Below, piece after piece: positions 1-8,869 of a stretch of 64,000 nucleotides of DNA. Both the position numbers and the translations under genes were made by a program. The DNA lies in NCBI RefSeq assembly GCF_036227485.1, contig NZ_CP109479.1, forward strand, positions 6,882,001 to 6,946,000, given 5' to 3'. Source of the DNA: Streptomyces sp. NBC_01451 (GTDB lineage Bacteria; Actinomycetota; Actinomycetes; Streptomycetales; Streptomycetaceae). Under the pieces are notes generated by a model. It saw only the letters and a program-made list of their open reading frames with translations, ran no database searches and had not been told where the DNA came from. Numbering within the stretch: position 1 is the first letter of the stretch; every line of letters begins with the position of its first letter.

Positions 1-943
1 TCTCCAGGCACAGCGCGTCGCCCTGACGGTGGACGGCACCGCCGGTGCCGACGAGGGTGCCGTCGAGGAAGTTGCCCGAGTAGAACTGGAGTCCGGGCTC
101 GGTGGTCGCGATCCGCAGCGTGCGGCCGGACGCCGGGTCCCTGAGGGTGGCCACGTGCTCGGGTTCGGCCGTGACGCCCTTGTCGAGCACCCAGTTGTGG
201 TCGAAACCCTTGGCGTACAGCAGCTGTTGGTGGGCGGCCCGGAGATCCGCGCCGACCGTCTTGGCCGCCCGGAAGTCGAAGGGGGTGCCCGCGACCCCGG
301 CCGGTTCACCGGCGGGGATGAGGCCGGCGTCGACGGGGGTGTAGCGGGCGGCGGCGATCTCCAGCACGTGGTCGTTGATCGAGCCGCTGTTCTCGCCGGC
401 GAGGTTCCAGTAGACGTGACTGGTGAGGTTGACGACCGTGACCTTGTCGGTGGTCGCCTCGTAGTCGATGCGCCAGTCGCCGTCCTCGGTGAGGGTGTAG
501 GTGACCTTCGTCCGCAGCGTGCCGGGGAAGCCCATCTCGCCGTCGGCGCCGGTGTGCCGGAGGACCAGGCCGACGTCCGTGCCCCGGGCGAACGGCTCGA
601 CGTCCCAGACGGCCTTGTCGAAGCCCTCACTGCCGCCGTGCAGGCTGTTCCCGCCGTCGTTGACGGACAGTTGGTACGACGTGCCGTCCAGCGTGAACCG
701 GCCCCCGCCGATGCGGTTGCCGTACCGGCCGATCAGGGCGCCGAAGTAGGGGCTCGATGCGACGTAGTCCTCGACCGTGTCGAAGCCCAGGGAGACGTTG
801 GCGTACCGGCCCTCGCCGTCCGGGATCTCCAGGGACTGCACGATCCCGCCGTACGACAGGACCTTCAGACGGGTGCCGCCGTTCTCCAGCGACCAGCGGT
901 GGATCTCCGTACCGTCGGCGAGTTTGCCGAAGAGTTCCTTCAC
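1..943 (-). CDS. galM: Aldose 1-epimerase (mutarotase), 3' end outside window
   Basis: The frame opens at GTG 943 behind a GGAGG Shine-Dalgarno and stays open to the window edge, so the C-terminus is missing (about 314 residues visible). It reads as a GalM-type mutarotase, which interconverts alpha and beta anomers of aldoses in the cytoplasm. Visible family hallmarks are the N-terminal LFG.L.DG..I.RW segment, the NRI loop, SLHGG with its histidine, the TSHVYWNL segment carrying the second histidine, and a late TTEPGLQFYSGNFLDG. It is the last visible gene of a leftward run behind a ChvE-type sugar importer, which fits processing of the imported sugar. A second mutarotase lies at 28465-29451. 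Function is confident; the sugar is unknown. Confidence 0.9.
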   Translation of the reverse strand, partial: MKELFGKLADGTEIHRWSLENGGTRLKVLSYGGIVQSLEIPDGEGRYANVSLGFDTVEDYVASSPYFGALIGRYGNRIGGGRFTLDGTSYQLSVNDGGNSLHGGSEGFDKAVWDVEPFARGTDVGLVLRHTGADGEMGFPGTLRTKVTYTLTEDGDWRIDYEATTDKVTVVNLTSHVYWNLAGENSGSINDHVLEIAAARYTPVDAGLIPAGEPAGVAGTPFDFRAAKTVGADLRAAHQQLLYAKGFDHNWVLDKGVTAEPEHVATLRDPASGRTLRIATTEPGLQFYSGNFLDGTLVGTGGAVHRQGDALCLE

Positions 944-999
944 GGGTTCCTGCCTCCCACAACACCGTACAAAAACCGGGACAACGTACAAAAGCCGAA

Positions 1000-1029
1000 G
1001 GGTCCCGCGGACGGTTGTCCGCGGGACCC
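1000..1029 (-). terminator. Intercistronic stem-loop between permease and galM
   Basis: Perfect 13-bp inverted repeat (GGGTCCCGCGGAC / GTCCGCGGGACCC) with a 4-nt loop, 15 bp after the permease stop. A weak T-rich stretch follows on the minus strand. It probably reduces, rather than abolishes, read-through into galM, whose start lies 57 bp further on. Confidence 0.6.
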
Positions 1030-1043
1030 ACGACCAGCTGTGC

Positions 1044-2288
1044 CTACGAACCGACCTTGCGCTTGTTCCAGACGTCGAACCCGACCGCCGCCAGCAGCAC
1101 CAGGCCCTTGATGACCTGCTGCCAGTCGGTGCCGACGCCGACGAGGTTCATGCCGTTGTTCAGCACGCCCAGGACCAGACCACCGATGATCGCGCCGAGG
1201 ACGGTGCCCACACCGCCGCTCATCGACGCGCCGCCGATGAACGAGGCCGCGATCGCCTCCAGCTCGAAGTTCAGGCCGGCCTTCGGCGAGGCCGCGTTGA
1301 AGCGGGCCGCGAAGACCAGACCCGCCAGCGCGGCGAGCATGCCCATGTTCACGAAGACCAGGAAGGTGACCTTCTTGTCCTTCACGCCGGACAGCTTGGC
1401 CGCCGGGAGGTTGCCGCCGATGGCGTAGACGTGGCGGCCGATGACCCCGTTGCGCATGATGTAGCCGAAGCCGACCAGCAGCACGCCCAGGATGAGCAGG
1501 ACGACCGGGGCGCCCTTGTAGCTGGCCAGGAGCATCGTGAAGGTCAGGACGGCCGCGCTGAGCGCCGCCAGCTTCACCGCGAACAGCTTGGCCGGCAGCA
1601 CCTCCAGCGAGTACTCCGACTGCCGCTTGCGGTCGCGTACCTCCTGGAGGATCACGAAGCCGCACAGTGCGAGACCGAGCAGCAGCGTGAGGTTGTGATA
1701 GTTGGTGTCCGGGCCGACCTCGGGCAGGAAGCCGTTGGCGGTCTTCTGCAGGCCCTCCGGGAACGGGCCGAGCGTCTGGCCCTCCAGGAACACCTCGGTC
1801 AGACCGCGGAAGATCAGCATGCCGGCGAGGGTCACGATGAACGACGGCATGCCCGCGTAGGCGATCAGGAACCCCTGTGCCGCGCCCGCGGCGGCGCCCA
1901 TGGCCAGGCACAGCAGCACGGCGAGCGGCCAGGGAATGTCGTTCTTGACCATCAGTACCGCCGCCACACCCCCGATGAAGGCGGTGATCGAGCCGACCGA
2001 CAGGTCGATGTGACCCGCGATGATGACGATCATCATGCCGATCGCCAGGATCAGGATGTAGCTGTTCTGCAGCACCAGGTTGGAGACGTTGCGCGGCAGC
2101 AGGAGGTCGCCGTCGGTCCACACCGCGAACAGGGCCACGATCACGCCGAGGGCGATCAGCATGCCGTACTGGCGCATGTTGCGGCGCATACCGTCGAACA
2201 GCAGCCGCAGCAGGCCGTCGGCGGCGGCGCTTCCGCTCTTTCCCGCCGGCGCGGGGGCCGGCGTCTTGGCGGTCACATCCGTGCTCAT
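1044..2288 (-). CDS. mmsB: Monosaccharide ABC transporter permease (MmsB/GguB type)
   Basis: This 414-residue integral membrane protein belongs to the RbsC/XylH-type permease family (BPD_transp_2). It forms the channel of the importer encoded by the two upstream genes. About ten hydrophobic segments are visible, and the family signature [10 protein letters not shown] lies after the second or third one. [19 protein letters not shown] and [14 protein letters not shown] are typical of xylose/multiple-sugar permeases. A longer than usual cytoplasmic insert (about residues 215-240, rich in RKRQ) is common in GguB/XylH proteins. The start overlaps the ATPase stop by 4 bp (ATGA), indicating translational coupling. 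The specific sugar cannot be read from the sequence. Confidence 0.9.
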   Translation of the reverse strand: MSTDVTAKTPAPAPAGKSGSAAADGLLRLLFDGMRRNMRQYGMLIALGVIVALFAVWTDGDLLLPRNVSNLVLQNSYILILAIGMMIVIIAGHIDLSVGSITAFIGGVAAVLMVKNDIPWPLAVLLCLAMGAAAGAAQGFLIAYAGMPSFIVTLAGMLIFRGLTEVFLEGQTLGPFPEGLQKTANGFLPEVGPDTNYHNLTLLLGLALCGFVILQEVRDRKRQSEYSLEVLPAKLFAVKLAALSAAVLTFTMLLASYKGAPVVLLILGVLLVGFGYIMRNGVIGRHVYAIGGNLPAAKLSGVKDKKVTFLVFVNMGMLAALAGLVFAARFNAASPKAGLNFELEAIAASFIGGASMSGGVGTVLGAIIGGLVLGVLNNGMNLVGVGTDWQQVIKGLVLLAAVGFDVWNKRKVGS

Positions 2289-3835
2289 CGCGTTACCTCT
2301 TTGTCCTTCGTCATCTGACGCATCAGCGATTCCTGCGAGGCTTCCGCCCGCGAGAACTCACCGGTCAGCCGCCCTGCGGCCATGGTGTAGATGCGGTCGC
2401 ACATGCCGAGCAGTTCCGGCAGCTCGGAGGAGATGAATACGACCGCCTTGCCCTCGGCGGCCAGCTTGTCGATGACCGTGTAGATCTCGAACTTGGCGCC
2501 CACGTCGATACCGCGCGTCGGTTCGTCCATGATCAGCACGTCCGGACCCGTGAAGATCCACTTGCTGAGGACGACCTTCTGCTGGTTGCCGCCGGACAGC
2601 CTGCCCACGGTTTCGAAGACGTTGGGCGCCTTGATGTTCATGGACTTGCGGAAGCCCTCGGCGACCTTGCGCTCTTCGTGGCTGTCGACGACGCCCCGCT
2701 TGGACACCTTGCCCAGCGCGCTGAGCGAGATGTTGCGGCCCACGGTGTCGTCGAGGTTGAGCCCGTAGTGCTTACGGTCCTCGGTGACGTACGCGATGCC
2801 GTGCGCGACCGCCTGCGGGACGGTCTTCGTACGGATCTCCTCACCGTCCTTGTGGACCGTGCCGCCCGCGTACCGGCCGTACGTCCGCCCGAAGACGCTC
2901 ATCGCGAGTTCGGTGCGGCCGGCGCCCATGAGGCCCGCGATACCCACGATCTCCCCGCGCCGCACGGAAATTGACACATCGTCAACCACTTTGCGCTGCT
3001 GGTCGATCGGGTGATGGACCGTCCAGTTGCGGATCTCCAGGGCCGGTGCCTCGCCCGCCACCGCGTCGTGCGGGGTGCGCTCGGGGAAGCGGTGGTCGAG
3101 GTCCCGGCCGATCATCCCGTTGATGATCCGCTCCTCGGTGGTCTCCGCGGCCTTCACATCGAGCGTCTCGATGGTCCGGCCGTCGCGGAGGATCGTCACC
3201 GAGTCGGCGACCTTCCGGATCTCGTTCAGCTTGTGGGAGATGATGATGGAGGTGATGCCCTGTTCCTTCAACTCCAGGATCAGGTCGACGAGTTTGCCGC
3301 TGTCCTCGTCGTTCAGGGCGGCCGTCGGCTCGTCCAGGACGAGCAGCTTCACCTCCTTCGACAGCGCCTTCGCGATCTCCACGAGCTGCTGCTTGCCGAC
3401 ACCGATGTCGGCCACCCGGGTCTGCGGATGGTCGTCGAGACCGACCCGGCGCATCAGCCGGGTCGCGTGCTTCAGCGTCTCGTTCCAGCTGATGACGCCA
3501 CCGCTGGCCTGCTCGTTGCCGAGGAAGATGTTCTCCGCGATGGACATGTACGGCACCAGGGCCAGTTCCTGATGGATGATCACGATGCCGCGGTGCTCAC
3601 TGGCCCTGATGTCCTTGAAGGAGACGACCTCCCCCTCGAAGAGGATGTCCCCCTCGTAGGTTCCGTGCGGGTGGACGCCGGAGAGGACCTTCATCAAGGT
3701 CGACTTGCCGGCGCCGTTCTCCCCGCAGATGGCGTGGACCTCGCCCTGACGGACGGTCAGGGTGACGTCCGACAGCGCTTTTACGCCGGGAAAGGTCTTG
3801 ACGATAGAGCGCATTTCCAGGACGGGTCCCGCCAT
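2285..3835 (-). CDS. mmsA: Monosaccharide ABC transporter ATPase (MmsA/GguA type)
   Basis: Twin-cassette sugar ABC ATPase. The first nucleotide-binding domain has Walker [10 protein letters not shown], signature-like [13 protein letters not shown] and Walker [12 protein letters not shown]. The second has a degenerate Walker A (GLMGAGRTE), signature LSGGNQQKV and Walker [13 protein letters not shown]. This arrangement is standard for RbsA/XylG/MmsA proteins. I favour ATG 3835, giving [21 protein letters not shown], with AGG seven bases upstream. A TTG at 3850 would add five residues but has a poor ribosome site. It overlaps the permease start by 4 bp and lies 32 bp from the binding-protein stop, so the three genes form one transcription unit. 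Confidence 0.92.
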   Translation of the reverse strand: MAGPVLEMRSIVKTFPGVKALSDVTLTVRQGEVHAICGENGAGKSTLMKVLSGVHPHGTYEGDILFEGEVVSFKDIRASEHRGIVIIHQELALVPYMSIAENIFLGNEQASGGVISWNETLKHATRLMRRVGLDDHPQTRVADIGVGKQQLVEIAKALSKEVKLLVLDEPTAALNDEDSGKLVDLILELKEQGITSIIISHKLNEIRKVADSVTILRDGRTIETLDVKAAETTEERIINGMIGRDLDHRFPERTPHDAVAGEAPALEIRNWTVHHPIDQQRKVVDDVSISVRRGEIVGIAGLMGAGRTELAMSVFGRTYGRYAGGTVHKDGEEIRTKTVPQAVAHGIAYVTEDRKHYGLNLDDTVGRNISLSALGKVSKRGVVDSHEERKVAEGFRKSMNIKAPNVFETVGRLSGGNQQKVVLSKWIFTGPDVLIMDEPTRGIDVGAKFEIYTVIDKLAAEGKAVVFISSELPELLGMCDRIYTMAAGRLTGEFSRAEASQESLMRQMTKDKEVTR

Positions 3836-3867
3836 GGTCGTGCCTGCCAATCTCTGGTGTGCGGGGG

Positions 3868-4980
3868 TTACTTGAGGTCGCTTTCCTTGATGTAACCCGA
3901 GTCGACGACAACCTTCTGGTAGTTCGTCTTGTCGACGCTCACCGGGACCAGCAGGTAGGCGGGGACGACCTTCGAACCGTTGTCGTACGTCTTGGTGTCG
4001 TTGGTCTCCGGGGTCTTGCCGGTGAGCGCCGAGTCGACCATGTTCGAGGCCACCTTGGCGAGTTCGCGGGTGTCCTTGTAGACGGTCATCGACTGCTCGT
4101 CGGCGATGATCGACTTCACCGAGGCGACCTCGGCGTCCTGGCCGGTGACGATCGGCAGCGGCTTGTTCTTGGAGCCGTAGTCGTCCGACTTCAGCGAGGA
4201 CAGGATGCCGATGGAGATGCCGTCGTACGGCGAGAGCACCGCGTCGACCCGCTCGGTCTTGTAGGCCGCGGTCAGGATGTCGTCCATGCGCTTCTGCGCG
4301 GTGCCGCCGTCCCAGCGGAGCGTGGTGACCTGGGTCAGCGCGGTCTGGCCGGACCTGACGACGAGCTGCTTCTTGTCGATGTACGGCTGAAGGACCTTCA
4401 TCGCGCCGCCGAAGAAGTACTTCGTGTTGTTGTCGTCGTTCGAGCCGGCGAACAGCTCGATGTTGAACGGGCCCTTCTTCGAGCCGTCCGCGAGGCCGAG
4501 CTTCTCCAGGATGTAGTTGCCCTGGAGCTCGCCGACCTTCTCGTTGTCGAAGGACGCGTAGTAGTCGACGTTCTTCGTGCCGAGGATCAGCCGGTCGTAG
4601 GAGATGACCGGGATCTTGGCGTCGGCGGCCTGCTGAAGCACGTTGTTCAGCGACTTGTTGTCGATGGCCGCGATGATCAGCGCCTTCACGCCCTGCGTGA
4701 TCAGGTTCTCGATCTGCGACACCTGCTGGTCGGGGTCGTCCTCGCCGTAGACCAGCGTGGTCTTGTAGCCCTTCGCCTTCAGGTCCTTGACCACGTTGGC
4801 GCCGTCGGCGATCCAGCGCTCCGAGGACTTGGTGGGCATCGCGATGCCGATGGTGCCGCCCTTGGCGCTGTCTCCGCCGGCGTCGCTGCCACCCTCACTG
4901 TCCTGACCGCAGGCGGAGAGGGAGAGGGCGAGGACGGCCGAGGTGGCTATGGCGGAGAGTGCGGCTCTGCGAGTACGCAT
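3868..4980 (-). CDS. chvE: Sugar-binding lipoprotein of ABC importer (ChvE type)
   Basis: 370-residue extracytoplasmic substrate-binding lipoprotein. The signal peptide [20 protein letters not shown] is followed by lipobox LSAC (Cys 24) and a Gly/Ser/Asp-rich linker. The mature part matches ChvE/XylF periplasmic-binding folds: [59 protein letters not shown] and the late [14 protein letters not shown]. Three Met codons cluster at 4989, 4986 and 4980. I choose 4980 because AAGGA lies eight bases before it, while the others would overlap that site. It delivers a monosaccharide to the MmsA/MmsB pair downstream. Related proteins bind xylose, galactose, glucose or arabinose; which one applies here is unknown. 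Confidence 0.92.
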   Translation of the reverse strand: MRTRRAALSAIATSAVLALSLSACGQDSEGGSDAGGDSAKGGTIGIAMPTKSSERWIADGANVVKDLKAKGYKTTLVYGEDDPDQQVSQIENLITQGVKALIIAAIDNKSLNNVLQQAADAKIPVISYDRLILGTKNVDYYASFDNEKVGELQGNYILEKLGLADGSKKGPFNIELFAGSNDDNNTKYFFGGAMKVLQPYIDKKQLVVRSGQTALTQVTTLRWDGGTAQKRMDDILTAAYKTERVDAVLSPYDGISIGILSSLKSDDYGSKNKPLPIVTGQDAEVASVKSIIADEQSMTVYKDTRELAKVASNMVDSALTGKTPETNDTKTYDNGSKVVPAYLLVPVSVDKTNYQKVVVDSGYIKESDLK

Positions 4981-5121
4981 GATCATCATCCTTGATGTCG
5001 TGAGGCCAGGAGCGGTCTGGCGGTTCGGGCGCCCTGTCGGCGGTGCGTAAGGAACCCGAAGGAGTCGTGTCGGAGTCTGTTCGACTGCGTCGTGTTTTGT
5101 GAAGGGGCGTTGTCCGTAACG

Positions 5122-6090
5122 TTATGCAGGCGTTTCGAACCGCTTCAGATCGCCCGGCAGCCGCGAGCCGAGCGGCGCCATGTCGCCATCCGCCCCGTGC
5201 CGCGCGAGCAGGTCCAGAGCGAGCCGGCCGCGCCGCACCCGCTCCTTGGCCGTGTTCAGGGTGAGATCACGCATGTGGTTCCCGTAGGGGTAGATCCCGG
5301 GAGCCTTCGACAGGCCGAACTTCAGATAGAGCGGTGCGCCGCGCCGGATCAGCTCGGCGACCTCGTACATCCGGATGTAGCCGCCGAGATCGTCGGGGGC
5401 CTCGATGTACATGTCCATGGGGGCGGCGGAAACCCGCCGGATCTCGGTGAGGTGATCGAGCGTCAGATCGCTCGGCACGTTGATCGAGTCGCCGCCGAGG
5501 TTCTCGTACACGGCGTACGCGGCCGGGTTCACCGGCCCGATCAGCGCCGACACCTTGAGCGTCGTCTCCGCCGGGATGATCCCGGCCAGCCGCGCCCGGT
5601 GCAGGCTCCACAGCACGCCCTCGTCGGCGACGAGCAGGCACTGCACACCCAGCTCGGTCGCGCGCACGGCGTCCTCGACGCACCCGGCGACCGCGTCGTG
5701 ACCGCGGGCACGCAGACCGCCGCCCCGGGAGTCGGTACGGGTGGAGCCGCCGATGTCCCAGGTGCCGCGCGGACCGGTGAACAGGCAGAGCTCGATGTCG
5801 CGCTCGGCCGTCGCCTCCACCATCTCGGTGATCTCGGCGTCGGTCAGCATCCAGACACCGCTGCCCTGGCTGACCCGGTGGATCGGCACATCGAGCCGCG
5901 AGGACTCCTTGAGGACCACGCCGAGCGCCTCGGGCCCCTCGACGGAGGGGACCTCGGTACGCCAGCGTCCGCCACCCGGGAAGGTGTGCGGAGAGGCGTC
6001 GGCGGGGTCGAGGGCGGGCGCGTCCAGGCCGAGCGCGGCGAGCGCCTGCTCTCCGGGGCGGCGGGCTGCGGAGGCGGTGGTGTCGGTCAC
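5122..6090 (-). CDS. TIM-barrel-like protein of sugar-acid loci (U32-peptidase-like, function unknown)
   Basis: 322 residues, no signal peptide or membrane segment, so cytoplasmic. I recognise it only as a type of protein found beside mandelate-racemase-family and dehydrogenase genes in actinobacterial sugar loci, sometimes labelled peptidase U32. Visible blocks are SRLDVPIHRVSQGSGVWML, LCLFTGPRGTWDIGG, LGVQCLLVADEGVLW, ETTLKVSALIGPVNPAAYAV, INVPSDLTLDHL, MDMYIEAPDDLGGYI and YLKFGLSKAPGIYPYG. The alternation of short beta strands and helices with acidic residues at strand ends suggests a TIM barrel. Position between the importer and the dehydrogenase/dehydratase pair suggests a step in the same pathway, for example an aldolase or isomerase; that is inference only. 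Confidence 0.7.
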   Translation of the reverse strand: MTDTTASAARRPGEQALAALGLDAPALDPADASPHTFPGGGRWRTEVPSVEGPEALGVVLKESSRLDVPIHRVSQGSGVWMLTDAEITEMVEATAERDIELCLFTGPRGTWDIGGSTRTDSRGGGLRARGHDAVAGCVEDAVRATELGVQCLLVADEGVLWSLHRARLAGIIPAETTLKVSALIGPVNPAAYAVYENLGGDSINVPSDLTLDHLTEIRRVSAAPMDMYIEAPDDLGGYIRMYEVAELIRRGAPLYLKFGLSKAPGIYPYGNHMRDLTLNTAKERVRRGRLALDLLARHGADGDMAPLGSRLPGDLKRFETPA

Positions 6091-6191
6091 AATCTGTCCT
6101 TCAGGATCGGCAGGTCCGGCGGGTTCGCGAGGTCCGGCAGGTTCGGTATTTCGGACAAGGTTCGCGGCTCTGGGTGCACAAGGCTTTGGGT

Positions 6192-6233
6192 GTACGCCGG
6201 TACGGAGTCGTCAGGTACCCCGTACCGGCGTAC
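6192..6233 (-). terminator. Stem-loop between dehydrogenase and U32-like gene
   Basis: Perfect 14-bp inverted repeat (GTACGCCGGTACGG / CCGTACCGGCGTAC) with a 14-nt loop, 14 bp beyond the dehydrogenase stop on the minus strand. No T tract follows, so it may be a partial terminator or an mRNA-stabilising hairpin inside the operon. The rest of 6091-6247 holds short GGTCCGGC(A/G)GGTTCG direct repeats. Confidence 0.55.
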
Positions 6234-6247
6234 GGCTCAGGGGTGTG

Positions 6248-7252
6248 TCATGGCCGCAGCAGGACCTTCCCGACCTTCGGATCGCCGGATCCCACCAACT
6301 CGATGGCCTGCGGAAACTCCTCCAGCGGCAGCTCGTGCGTGACGAGCGGCAGCGGGTCGAGGAGCCCGGCCCCGAAGACCCGCACGGTGTGCGCCCAGGC
6401 ATCCGGCGCCGCACCGAACACGGTGTGCACCTCCAGCTGCCGTACGACGAGATCCGTCGGGTCCAGCCCGTCCGCACCCGCCGCCGGGATCCCCGTAAGG
6501 ATCAGCCGGCCGCCGCGCCGCAGCAGGGCGGCGGCGGTGACCGCCGCGTCCGCGGACCCGGCGGTCTCGATGACGACGTCGAAGTCGCCGGGGAGTTCCT
6601 GATCCTTGGTACGGAAGTCCGTGGCGCCGAACCTCTTCGACAGCTCGGCCCGGTCCGGACGCGTCCCCACGACGAGCAGCTCGGACGGCGAGCCCGCCTT
6701 CAGGAACTGAACGGCGAACATCCCGAGCGTGCCCGTGCCCACGACGGCGACCCGCTCACCCGGAACGGCGTTCGCCTTGAGCGCGGCGGCGGCGATGCAC
6801 GCGGCCGGCTCCAGCAGCGCCGCCGCCGTGAGATCCGCGTCGTCCGGCAGAACGTGCAGCAGACGGGCGGGCAGCGTCAGCGTGGTGGCCATCGCGCCGG
6901 GCTCGGTGAACCCGGTCTCCTCGTACCCGGCCGAGCACAGCGTGGTCTCGCCCGCGTGACAGCGGTCGCACACCTGGCAGTTGCGAAAACCCTCGCCAAC
7001 CACCTTGCTGCCTACGAGAGTTGAAGGAACCCCGGCCCCGACGGCGGTCACCGTCCCGGACCACTCGTGGCCCGGTGTGAGGGGGTAACGGACGTACCCC
7101 TCGGGCCGGTTGCCCTGGTAGACCTCGCGGTCGCTGCCGCAGATGCCGACGGCGTGGACCCGGACGAGGGCCTCGCCCGCCTCCGGCTGACGAGGCTCGT
7201 GCGCCACCAGACGGTGCTCGCCCGGAGCCTCGATCACTACCGCGCTGCTCAC
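6248..7252 (-). CDS. Zinc-dependent alcohol/sugar dehydrogenase (MDR family)
   Basis: 334-residue medium-chain dehydrogenase. Catalytic zinc residues are in VGICGSD (Cys 38) and TPGHEWSG (His 62, Glu 63). The structural zinc site is Cys 92, 95, 98 and 106 (CQVCDRCHAGETTLC). The Rossmann motif VGTGTLG precedes a Thr-Arg-Pro segment (VVGTRPDRAEL), which can accept NAD(P). Start chosen is GTG 7252, because it overlaps the upstream stop as GTGA, the usual coupled arrangement. Longer frames would run into the dehydratase gene. Neighbours suggest it oxidises a sugar or sugar acid, with the dehydratase acting next to it in the pathway. Substrate unknown. Confidence 0.9.
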   Translation of the reverse strand: MSSAVVIEAPGEHRLVAHEPRQPEAGEALVRVHAVGICGSDREVYQGNRPEGYVRYPLTPGHEWSGTVTAVGAGVPSTLVGSKVVGEGFRNCQVCDRCHAGETTLCSAGYEETGFTEPGAMATTLTLPARLLHVLPDDADLTAAALLEPAACIAAAALKANAVPGERVAVVGTGTLGMFAVQFLKAGSPSELLVVGTRPDRAELSKRFGATDFRTKDQELPGDFDVVIETAGSADAAVTAAALLRRGGRLILTGIPAAGADGLDPTDLVVRQLEVHTVFGAAPDAWAHTVRVFGAGLLDPLPLVTHELPLEEFPQAIELVGSGDPKVGKVLLRP

Positions 7253-8406
7253 TCGGTCCCCTTGGGCTTGCGCTGCTCCCAGCCCTCGGCCCACAGGTCG
7301 AAGCGGGCCTGCTGCTGCGGGAACTCCGCCGCCGCGTCCACGTCCAGCTCGACACCGAGGCCGGGCTTGTCGGAGAGGTGGAAGTAGCCGTCCACGACCT
7401 CCGGGGCGCCCGAGACGACCTTCTTGATGTCCGCGTCCGCGAAGTCGTTGAAGTGTTCGAGGATCTTGAAGTTGGGCGAGGTGAACCCGACCTGGAGCGA
7501 GGCGGCGGTCAGCACCGGCCCGCCCACGTTGTGCGGCGCGACCAGCACGTAGTGCGCCTCGGCGGTCGCGGCCAGCTTGCGGGTCTCCCAGATGCCGCCG
7601 ATGTGACCGACGTCGGGCTGGATGATGTCCACGGCCTGGCTCTCGAAGAGCTCCCGGAACTCGATCCGGTCGTGGATGCGCTCACCCGTGGCCACCGGGA
7701 TGTCGACCTTGGCGGCGACCTTCTCCAGCGCCTTCAGGTTCTCCGGCGGGCAGGGCTCCTCCAGCCACGCGGGCTTGAAGGGCGCCAGCTCGTTGGCGAG
7801 GCGGATGGCGGTGGCGGGGGAGAAGCGCCCGTGCATCTCCAGCATCAGCTCGGAGTCCGGCCCGATGGCGTCCCGCACGGCCTCGATCAGGGAGACCGCG
7901 TACATGCTCTGCTCGTGGTCCAGCTCGAAGTGGCCGGTCCCGAAGGGGTCGATCTTGAGCGCCTTGTAACCGCGCTCCATGACGCCCTGCGCCGCCTTGT
8001 GGTACGCCTCCGGCGTGCGCTCGGTGGTGTACCAGCCGTTGGCGTACGCCTTGACCTTGTCGGTGACCTTGCCGCCGAGAAGCTGCCACACCGGCACCCC
8101 GAGGGCCTTGCCCTTGATGTCCCAGCACGCCATCTCGATGACGGCGATGCCGGACATCACGATCTCGCCGGCGCGGCCGTAGTCGCCGTACTTCATGCGG
8201 CGGGTCAGATCCTCGACAGCGAACGGGTCCGACCCGAGAATGTGGTTGACCTCGGCCTCGCGCAGATAGCCGAGCAGCGCGTCGGTGTGGCCCAGCATGC
8301 GGGTCTCGCCGACGCCGGTGAGTCCCTCGTCGGTGTGCACCTGGACGTAGGTCAGGTTCCGCCACGGCGTCCCGACCACGTGCGTGCTGATTCCCGTGAT
8401 GCGCAC
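7249..8406 (-). CDS. Mandelate racemase/muconate lactonizing family sugar-acid dehydratase or isomerase
   Basis: 385-residue enolase-superfamily enzyme. The N-terminal capping domain (about 1-120) is followed by a TIM barrel with the three Mg2+ ligands in LMLEMHGR (Glu 190), WLEEP (Glu 216/217) and ATGERIH (Glu 242). KIDPFG supplies the Lys of the KxD/KxK strand. VAPHNVGGPV supplies a C-terminal His, as in galactonate-dehydratase-like members that use a His base. Family members dehydrate galactonate, gluconate, fuconate and related acids, or open anhydro-sugar lactones. The residue pattern does not settle which. It is the first gene of the leftward catabolic run and is divergent from a LacI regulator across a 463-bp region full of palindromes. 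Confidence 0.88.
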   Translation of the reverse strand: MRITGISTHVVGTPWRNLTYVQVHTDEGLTGVGETRMLGHTDALLGYLREAEVNHILGSDPFAVEDLTRRMKYGDYGRAGEIVMSGIAVIEMACWDIKGKALGVPVWQLLGGKVTDKVKAYANGWYTTERTPEAYHKAAQGVMERGYKALKIDPFGTGHFELDHEQSMYAVSLIEAVRDAIGPDSELMLEMHGRFSPATAIRLANELAPFKPAWLEEPCPPENLKALEKVAAKVDIPVATGERIHDRIEFRELFESQAVDIIQPDVGHIGGIWETRKLAATAEAHYVLVAPHNVGGPVLTAASLQVGFTSPNFKILEHFNDFADADIKKVVSGAPEVVDGYFHLSDKPGLGVELDVDAAAEFPQQQARFDLWAEGWEQRKPKGTE

Positions 8407-8431
8407 GGTACTCCCTAAGTCCTGTGTGGCC

Positions 8432-8473
8432 TGTTCGAGATTTCGTCACTTGTTCGAAATGCTGTCGCGACAG
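8432..8473. promoter_or_regulatory. Cluster of operator-like repeats upstream of the dehydratase operon
   Basis: Two direct TGTTCGA motifs (8432-8438 and 8451-8457) are followed by a perfect 12-bp palindrome CTGTCGCGACAG (8462-8473). ATTTCG/CGAAAT also form a 6-bp inverted repeat within the same stretch. It lies 26-67 bp upstream of the dehydratase start, where the promoter must be, so regulator binding is likely. The bound protein is not identified. A third TGTTCGA, inverted, is at 8504-8510. Confidence 0.5.
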
Positions 8474-8642
8474 TAAGGATGCTTCGGGCGGAGTGTCAAT
8501 GGGTCGAACAAACAACCCTTGCCGCGTTTTGGACTGCCGCCGTCCGGTCCCACATTGCCGCACCGACACCCCCGCTGCCCGCCGACTGCCGCGTTATCCA
8601 ACCGTGACGACCTCCCTGACGCAGCCCTCTTGACCGCCGTCG

Positions 8643-8660
8643 ATTGTTAGCGCTCACAAT
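8643..8660. promoter_or_regulatory. LacI-family operator, near-perfect lac-type palindrome
   Basis: The 18-bp ATTGTTAGCGCTCACAAT is palindromic except for one pair and differs at one base from the ideal symmetric lac operator. It sits in the divergent region, 210 bp before the LacI-family start at 8870. The central CG and half-sites are as expected for LacI-family proteins. It is most simply read as the binding site of the neighbouring regulator. The rest of 8407-8869 holds no gene that I can see. Confidence 0.65.
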
Positions 8661-8869
8661 GACCTCCGCATTCACCAGTCGTCGCCCCAGGGCATCGAGG
8701 GAGGTACGAGCGTCATGTCGGCAGTGCCCCAACCTGCTTACCCGCCCGGCGCTTCGGGGCTTTCCGGAAGCCCGGAGTGAGGCCGGCGGCGCGGAGCCGA
8801 CCGCCCGCACCACAGGGCTTACAGGACTTACAGAACCCGTCCGCAGGCAGACGCCAGGGAGGTGCAGCC

